Positions 21,819 through 26,210 of a stretch of DNA of 26,210 bases are shown in pieces. The translations under genes were made by a program, and so were the position numbers. The number at the start of each line of letters is the position of its first letter. Within the stretch, counting starts at the first letter, position 1. The stretch is taken from NCBI GenBank assembly GCA_964630875.1, contig CAZVXF010000020.1, positions 1 through 26,210 on the forward strand, read 5' to 3'. Origin of the DNA: DAIDHZ01 sp035480255. Lineage in GTDB: Bacteria > Chlamydiota > Chlamydiia > Chlamydiales > SM23-39. Below the pieces are notes generated by a model. It did not search any database and was not told the DNA's origin. It saw only the letters and a list, made by a program, of their open reading frames with translations.

Positions 21819-23390
21819 GTGAAGAAATTTTTCATGTTATTTGTTGTTATGCTTTCTCACATAACAGCGCAAATTGTTTGGGATTCTCCGATTAATCTAT
21901 CAACTCTTATTGCATCAGACCCACAAGTCGTCGTCGATCCCAGTGGAAACATTACTGCTGCATGGGTAGAAAACGGATTCATTAAAGCAAATACCCGTCC
22001 AGTAGGTGGGAATTGGGGCATTGCGTCGACAGTTTCTCTTCTCGGTGGATGTTCTTCACCAAGACTTGGTGTTGATGATAGTGGTAATGTAACTGCCGTT
22101 TGGGTGCAAAGTGGTTTTGTGACTACATCTATCCGCGCTCTTGGAATATGGTCAGTACTGCCGATCGCATTATCTGGGGCAGGCGCTTCGGCTCCTTCTT
22201 TAGCAGTCGATGGAGCAGGTGATGTTGCAGTTGTCTGGGTCAGAGGCGGTTTTATTGAAGCGCAGCAAAAGCCGTCTGGTGGAATTTTCAATTTAAACAG
22301 CAGTGTCATTTCATCTGCGAATTCGGACCATCCAGATGTTGCCATCGGTTCAAATGGCAATATTCTGGCTGTATGGCATAATAATTCCAATGGAGCCGAT
22401 CTTGTGTATTCATCGACAGCAGTCATTGGAGGGAATTGGAGTGCTTCAAAAACAATTACACCAGCAGGTCTTGCGTCATTAGATCACAATTATCCGAAAG
22501 CGGCAGTAGATAGTTCAGGAAATGGTTACGCATTGTGGTATCGATATACCTTTGATGGAACCAATTATCTGAACGTGAGCGTTTTGACATCGGTTCTATC
22601 AGCGAATACTGGCAATTGGGCTCCTATCCCAACTCTCTTGTCTCAAGGAGGAATGATCAATCCTTCTCTTCTGACGAACACGATCAGGGTTGATTCTGAT
22701 GGGAATGCAGTTGCTATTTGGACAACTTCATTTGATAATAATACATTTCAGATTGAGTCTTCTTCTGTAAATGAGGGAGGAAATTGGTTGACGACGATCG
22801 AAGTTGTCTCTTCGAATTTATATTCGTTTGCAGCGGATGCTGCGACGAATTCATCTGGTAGCATTGCCTCTATTGATATGTATTTTGATGGATCTACAAG
22901 TTCTATTGAATCCAGAGAATCAGATATGACAGGTCCATTTGAAAATTTTTGGTCGACTCCTGTTGTCCTGTCCAATGGAACAAATCAAGGGTATCCCAAA
23001 ATTGCAACAGCTTACATTCCAGGTCAAAACCAAAGTAAGTATGGAGTTGTTTGGCTTGCCTCAGTCAGCGGAACTAATACTGTTCAATCAGTGACTGGAA
23101 CCTTAACGAATCTGAATCCACCTACAAATGTAGGGGTTGTTCAGTCTTCGACAAGTTATGGTGTTTTCACCGATTACACCAACACACTCACGTGGACTGC
23201 GAGTACTTCGCCGAACTTATTTGGATATGCGATTTACCGCAACGGAATTCATATGACAGATGTCGGTGCAAATCTGACCCTTGAATATGTCGAACACAAT
23301 CAGGTGCAACAAAATGGATCTGTATCTTATAGCGTTGTTGCGATTGATAATTTTGGAACACAAAGCCAAAAAATAACAGTAAATATTTAA
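21819..23390 (+). CDS. Secreted propeller-like repeat protein with FN3-like domain, copy 1
   Basis: This predicted exported protein of about 523 residues has a signal peptide (MKKFFMLFVVMLSHITA, cleaved before QIVW). I prefer the GTG at 21819 because AAAGGA is 8 bp upstream; the ATG at 21810 overlaps that site. The mature protein has about seven repeats of 45-60 residues with the pattern VDxxGNxxAVWxxxGxxxAxxxxxGGNW, the look of a beta-propeller (BNR/WD-like), up to about residue 425. A C-terminal domain starts near NPPTNVG and has the FN3 pattern NTLTWTAS...GYAIYRNG...YSVVAIDNFG. No enzyme motif is recognised. It is followed after 13 bp by a paralogue. The likely role is at the cell surface or in secretion, with carbohydrate or protein binding as an inference. 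Confidence 0.72.
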   Translation: MKKFFMLFVVMLSHITAQIVWDSPINLSTLIASDPQVVVDPSGNITAAWVENGFIKANTRPVGGNWGIASTVSLLGGCSSPRLGVDDSGNVTAVWVQSGFVTTSIRALGIWSVLPIALSGAGASAPSLAVDGAGDVAVVWVRGGFIEAQQKPSGGIFNLNSSVISSANSDHPDVAIGSNGNILAVWHNNSNGADLVYSSTAVIGGNWSASKTITPAGLASLDHNYPKAAVDSSGNGYALWYRYTFDGTNYLNVSVLTSVLSANTGNWAPIPTLLSQGGMINPSLLTNTIRVDSDGNAVAIWTTSFDNNTFQIESSSVNEGGNWLTTIEVVSSNLYSFAADAATNSSGSIASIDMYFDGSTSSIESRESDMTGPFENFWSTPVVLSNGTNQGYPKIATAYIPGQNQSKYGVVWLASVSGTNTVQSVTGTLTNLNPPTNVGVVQSSTSYGVFTDYTNTLTWTASTSPNLFGYAIYRNGIHMTDVGANLTLEYVEHNQVQQNGSVSYSVVAIDNFGTQSQKITVNI

Positions 23391-23403
23391 ATATAGGATA
23401 AAG

Positions 23404-24963
23404 ATGAGAAAAAATTTCATAATATTATGTACTCTCTTTGGTTTTGTGAGTGTATCAAGCCAACCGATTAGCTGGAATGTTCCAGCAACGACTCTTTCCA
23501 CAGTTGGCGTCAATGCAAGTGATCCCCGCGTGAGTATGGATGCGAGTGGGGATATTGTCGCAGTTTGGGTAGAAAACGGAGTGGTAAAAGCCAATTCTAA
23601 ACTTGTGAATGGAAATTGGGGAACTGTTGCCTCTATATCAGGAAGCAATGCTTCGTTGCCAAAAGTAGTCTCAGATTCCAATGGTAATTCGACAGCTATA
23701 TGGCTCGAGAATGGAGTTGTAAAAGCTTCTTCGAAAACCTTAGCTGGAAGCTGGAGTGCAGCTGCATCACTTTCTGCAAATGGTGCATCTGCACCTGTTC
23801 TTGCAATTGATAGCGCAGGAAATGTGATTGCAGGATGGACAACAAGTACGTCACTTCAAACATCGCAAAAACCTGTGGGGGGGAATTGGACAGCAAAAGT
23901 TACGATCAATTCGCCTGGAATTTCACCGTCTCTTGCTCTTGGTGGCGCAGGATCCAATACCACAGCCGCAATTGTTTGGCATGAACTTGTGTCAGGCGTT
24001 ACTGTGATTAAAGCTTCTACGAAGCTTTTTTCAGGAAGCTGGGGAACTCCTGTCGTCTTGTCAAATGCAAACATGAATGCAGCCTACACGCAAGTTGCAG
24101 TAGACGCATCCTCTGATGTCACAGCGATTTGGTATCAATACACAAATCCTGCCTACACAAACGTTGTTTTGCAAAGCTCAAATAAACCCTTTAGTGCGGC
24201 ATGGACGACTCCTGTCAATCTATCGAAGCCTGGCATTCGCAATCCAGCAAACTTAACATCAGGACTTGCGTTCGATGGATATGGAAATACCGTTGCTGTA
24301 TGGACAAATTCTTTTGATGACGAGATTATTTACGTTCAGTCATCAACAAAAGGGCTCAATAATTCATGGAGTAATCCGGTAGATATAGCGAGTGGAAGTT
24401 TATATTCTCATTCTGAAAATCTATCAGTGAGTACCTTTGGAAATGCTGTGACCGTATTTATGTTTTATAATGGATTGGACTTGATCATTCAATCTTCAGA
24501 ATCAGATATTTCTGGATTTGTGAATGATGATTGGTCTCTACCGATTAACATCTCCCAGGGATCTTACAATGGGTCTCCAAGAGTTGTCTCATCGGTATCC
24601 TCAAACGCATTACAGGTTGCCGCAGTTTGGTTGAGTTCGAATCTCACAACAAACTCTGTCCAGGCGACTACGGGAAAAAAATCGATGATTTTGCCACCAA
24701 CGAATCTTTCCGTCACTCAAAGTTCAAATAACTTTGGTGTGTTTACGGAGTATTATAACACACTTACTTGGCAAGCAAGTGCTGATCCTAATACGATTGG
24801 ATACATTATCTATCGCAATGGACAATACTTGACACAAGTACCTGCGAATACCTTACAAATTATTGATGATAATAGAGCTCAAAATGGTTCTGTAAAATAT
24901 GGCATTGCCGCAATTGATCGGGAAAATGCCCATAGTCAAATTGTAAATATTTCGTTCCCATAA
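23404..24963 (+). CDS. Secreted propeller-like repeat protein with FN3-like domain, copy 2
   Basis: This 519-residue paralogue of the preceding gene has the same architecture. Its signal peptide (MRKNFIILCTLFGFVSVSS) is followed by QPISW, then about seven DxxGNxxAVWxxNGxVxAxSK...GxW repeats, and a C-terminal FN3-like domain from about LPPTNLS to the end. Several blades are more regular here (DASGDIVAVWVENG, DSNGNSTAIWLENG, DSAGNVIAGW). AGGATAAAG precedes the ATG. It lies 13 bp after copy 1 and is followed by a strong terminator, so the two form a bicistronic unit. Similarity to copy 1 is clear in every repeat but not recent, which suggests an old duplication kept for distinct roles. Confidence 0.72.
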   Translation: MRKNFIILCTLFGFVSVSSQPISWNVPATTLSTVGVNASDPRVSMDASGDIVAVWVENGVVKANSKLVNGNWGTVASISGSNASLPKVVSDSNGNSTAIWLENGVVKASSKTLAGSWSAAASLSANGASAPVLAIDSAGNVIAGWTTSTSLQTSQKPVGGNWTAKVTINSPGISPSLALGGAGSNTTAAIVWHELVSGVTVIKASTKLFSGSWGTPVVLSNANMNAAYTQVAVDASSDVTAIWYQYTNPAYTNVVLQSSNKPFSAAWTTPVNLSKPGIRNPANLTSGLAFDGYGNTVAVWTNSFDDEIIYVQSSTKGLNNSWSNPVDIASGSLYSHSENLSVSTFGNAVTVFMFYNGLDLIIQSSESDISGFVNDDWSLPINISQGSYNGSPRVVSSVSSNALQVAAVWLSSNLTTNSVQATTGKKSMILPPTNLSVTQSSNNFGVFTEYYNTLTWQASADPNTIGYIIYRNGQYLTQVPANTLQIIDDNRAQNGSVKYGIAAIDRENAHSQIVNISFP

Positions 24964-24971
24964 TTCTAGAC

Positions 24972-25003
24972 ACGGGTCGTTATCTTATAACGACCCGTTT
25001 TTC
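24972..25003 (+). terminator. Strong rho-independent terminator
   Basis: ACGGGTCGTTAT (24972-24983) pairs perfectly with 24987-24998 around a CTT loop. It is followed by TTTTTCTTC. It lies 8 bp after the stop of the second propeller/FN3 gene. Confidence 0.9.
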
Positions 25004-25038
25004 TTCTAAAACAAATATAGCAACTCAGTTTTTGGTTT

Positions 25039-25209
25039 TCAAATGAGAAGCAATGCTCCCTCGTAGCAGCTCACATTCAATGACTGTATATTTTCTGCTT
25101 CGACACGATTGAGATCATTGAGATTATGAACCCAAACAGGGATGAGCCCGCTGCAATCACCTATGGGAATTGCTCCTTCCGGAAATTCAAAACGCTCAGG
25201 CATTTTCAT
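25039..25209 (-). pseudogene. Fragment of a Fic-family protein N-terminus
   Basis: A 56-codon minus-strand frame starts MKMPERFEFPEG with GAGGG just upstream. It continues AIPIGDCSGLIPVW...LNDLNRVEAENI. This matches the N-terminal lead-in of Fic/Doc family and related 'mobile mystery protein B' proteins, which have a P(E/D)GATP(I/L)xxxxxxGLIPxxI...LNxxExxNI pattern. After this it diverges into LNVSCYEGALLLI and stops, so the catalytic HPFxxGNGR domain is absent. It is best read as a decayed or truncated gene in a debris zone, though a small expressed remnant cannot be excluded. Confidence 0.5.
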
Positions 25210-25653
25210 CCCTCACTTAAAGATAGCAAATACGACATATTATTCAGCAATTTTATGCTTTATTGGCATAAGAAAATGTATGAAATATGTCGGAAAAACT
25301 ATATTGAAGTAGAAATTGCTATTACGAGTGGATGAAACTGCCAGCATTAAGCGAAGAGATTACCCGTTTACGGAATCAGTTGGTTAGTGATCCTGTTACA
25401 CAGCTCAAGGTAAATGCCACAAAAGCTGCCTCTACATTGGTCATCGGATGCGGGAATTGGCATAGACATACTATTTGTTTTGAAAAATTACCAGAATACC
25501 AAGCATGTTTGATGGAAAAAAGATGGGTTTATTTTCCGGTTACGCGGGTTCGAACGAGGGGGGAGCCGAGCAATTGTTTCCCCTACTCACTTTCGTTTTC
25601 TTCGCATTTCATAGAGATTTTTGATAAACAGATCTCTTTAAATAGAACCAATT
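25210..25653 (+). other. Gene-poor stretch with possible decayed coding fragments
   Basis: Two short plus-strand frames overlap as ATGA at 25332-25335. The first ends in YDILFSNFMLYW...VEIAITSG, and the second (25332-25673) begins MKLPALSEEITRLRNQL and contains TLVIGCGNW. Both stretches look like pieces of a SAM-dependent methyltransferase (motif I and the later FSNxMLxW motif), but in reverse order, so an intact enzyme is unlikely. No ribosome-binding site, promoter or tRNA was found. The GGTTCGAAC at about 25549-25557 resembles a T-loop but has no tRNA around it. Confidence 0.25.
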
Positions 25654-26210
25654 TTAGAATAAGAATAACTTAATAACTGTAATATAAGCTGAAGGCCCTG
25701 CTGTACCTTGGGTGGGTGCAGGTCCAGAGCCTAAAGTTCTATTTGCTCCACTTTCATTGACTAATGAAAGATTATCACCAGCATTTAAGAGTACAAGGAT
25801 TGTGGATGAAGTAAAATTATTCGCTTGAGTAAAAAATACATTCCCATAGCCCGAAGTGTTAGCAGCTCTGTTAATTTGCAACTGAAAGACTGTGTTTGCG
25901 TTTGCACCAATTGCAGCTCCAAAAGAAACTTGATAATAACCCGAACTCCCCACTTGTACATCTGTCCCACCTCTAGGATCTGCAATCAGAGAAAGTTGCG
26001 ATCCCGGAGGGGATGTATCAAAATTGGTAAAATTAATAGGAACCGTATTTGCAACTACGACTGAAGCATTTGTCCATGCAATACCAAAATCTCTAGAGAA
26101 ATTTCCAGTCGGTCCCGTAGGTCCCGTAGGTCCCGTAGGTCCAGTCGGTCCCGTAGGTCCCGTAGGTCCCGTAGGTCCCGTAGGTCCAGTCGGTCCCGTA
26201 GGTCCCGTAG
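25654..26210 (-). CDS. Collagen-like protein with BclA/C1q-like C-terminal domain (partial)
   Basis: The 3' part of a minus-strand gene; the 5' end lies beyond the window. In frame from 26210 to the stop at 25654 it encodes at least eleven Gly-Pro-Thr triplets and then about 150 residues starting GNFSRDFGIAWTN. The globular part has alternating beta-strand patterns (VGSSGYYQVSF, NTVFQLQINR, TILVLLNAGDNLSLVNESG, PSAYITVIKL) like the C1q/TNF-like jelly-roll end of Bacillus BclA. Such proteins trimerise into collagen-like stalks on the cell surface and the Thr residues are often glycosylated. An internal GTG (25953) could be mistaken for a start. Surface filament or adhesin function is inferred from architecture. 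Confidence 0.8.
   Translation of the reverse strand, partial: TGPTGPTGPTGPTGPTGPTGPTGPTGPTGPTGPTGNFSRDFGIAWTNASVVVANTVPINFTNFDTSPPGSQLSLIADPRGGTDVQVGSSGYYQVSFGAAIGANANTVFQLQINRAANTSGYGNVFFTQANNFTSSTILVLLNAGDNLSLVNESGANRTLGSGPAPTQGTAGPSAYITVIKLFLF
26107..26210 (-). repeat. 9-bp tandem repeat encoding Gly-Pro-Thr
   Basis: Units of GGACCTACG and GGACCGACT on the minus strand alternate in a higher-order pattern, with one GACT variant after every three or four CTACG units. The array runs off the window. High identity implies recent expansion and probable length variation. Confidence 0.9.

Noticed and set aside
21857..22426. 189-codon minus-strand ORF
   Set aside because: Antisense to the first propeller/FN3 gene, whose repeats, signal peptide and paralogue prove the plus frame.
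25540..25600. tRNA gene or attachment site around GGTTCGAAC
   Set aside because: No acceptor, D or anticodon arm can be built around the T-loop-like sequence.
25539..25632. IS66 transposase C-terminal remnant (frame reading GYAGSNEGGAEQLF)
   Set aside because: Resemblance to the AGSDxGGERAA stretch of IS66 is short and there is no further support on either side.

Overview
The window most likely comes from an environmental member of the Chlamydiota (a Parachlamydia-, Simkania- or Waddlia-like lineage). The best evidence is the order rpmG, then an FtsX-type permease, then a LolD-type ATPase, which as I recall matches the order in pathogenic Chlamydia. The L33 protein itself also looks chlamydial, base composition is moderately AT-rich, and there are many lineage-restricted ORFs. 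Family assignments come from motifs read by eye, and no database search was run.

Layout. (1) 1-3330: a palindromic repeat, a small secreted Tyr/Gly/His-rich protein, then a minus-strand overlapping operon of an NAD-dependent epimerase, a VKOR-like membrane protein and a histidine phosphatase. (2) 3400-4595: a DMT/EamA transporter translationally coupled to a small helical protein. (3) 4596-6017: gene-poor, holding a 166-bp palindromic element, a half copy of it, a candidate structured RNA and a small protein made of 12-residue repeats. (4) 6018-9604: three tandem NCS1/cytosine-permease-like transporters; the second and third are recent duplicates with a near-identical 3' patch. (5) 9660-11808: two ORFans. 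(6) 11840-16859: a tightly packed minus-strand block of ugd, an initiating sugar-phosphate transferase, galE, an mreD-like gene, an inositol monophosphatase family gene and folD. It links UDP-sugar and surface-glycan synthesis to cell shape and one-carbon metabolism. (7) 16900-18210: an AAA_14/DUF4143 ATPase, probably accessory, preceded by three degenerate repeats about 33 bp apart. (8) 18321-21660: lolD-like, lolE-like, rpmG and tsaD, the conserved housekeeping core. (9) 21819-24963: two tandem secreted proteins, each with about seven propeller-like repeats and a C-terminal fibronectin-III-like domain. (10) 25039-26210: gene debris, including a Fic-family N-terminal fragment, and the 3' end of a collagen-like (Gly-Pro-Thr)n protein with a BclA/C1q-like C-terminal domain that runs off the window.

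Taken together, the window is a chlamydial core interrupted by accessory cell-surface genes (glycan synthesis, collagen-like protein, propeller/FN3 proteins, a secreted Tyr-rich protein) and by nutrient transporters that an intracellular bacterium could use for import. The most unusual signals are the tandem permeases with apparent gene conversion, the paralogous propeller/FN3 pair, the 12-residue repeat protein beside a possible structured RNA, the palindromic mobile-like repeats, and the iteron-like repeats before the AAA ATPase.
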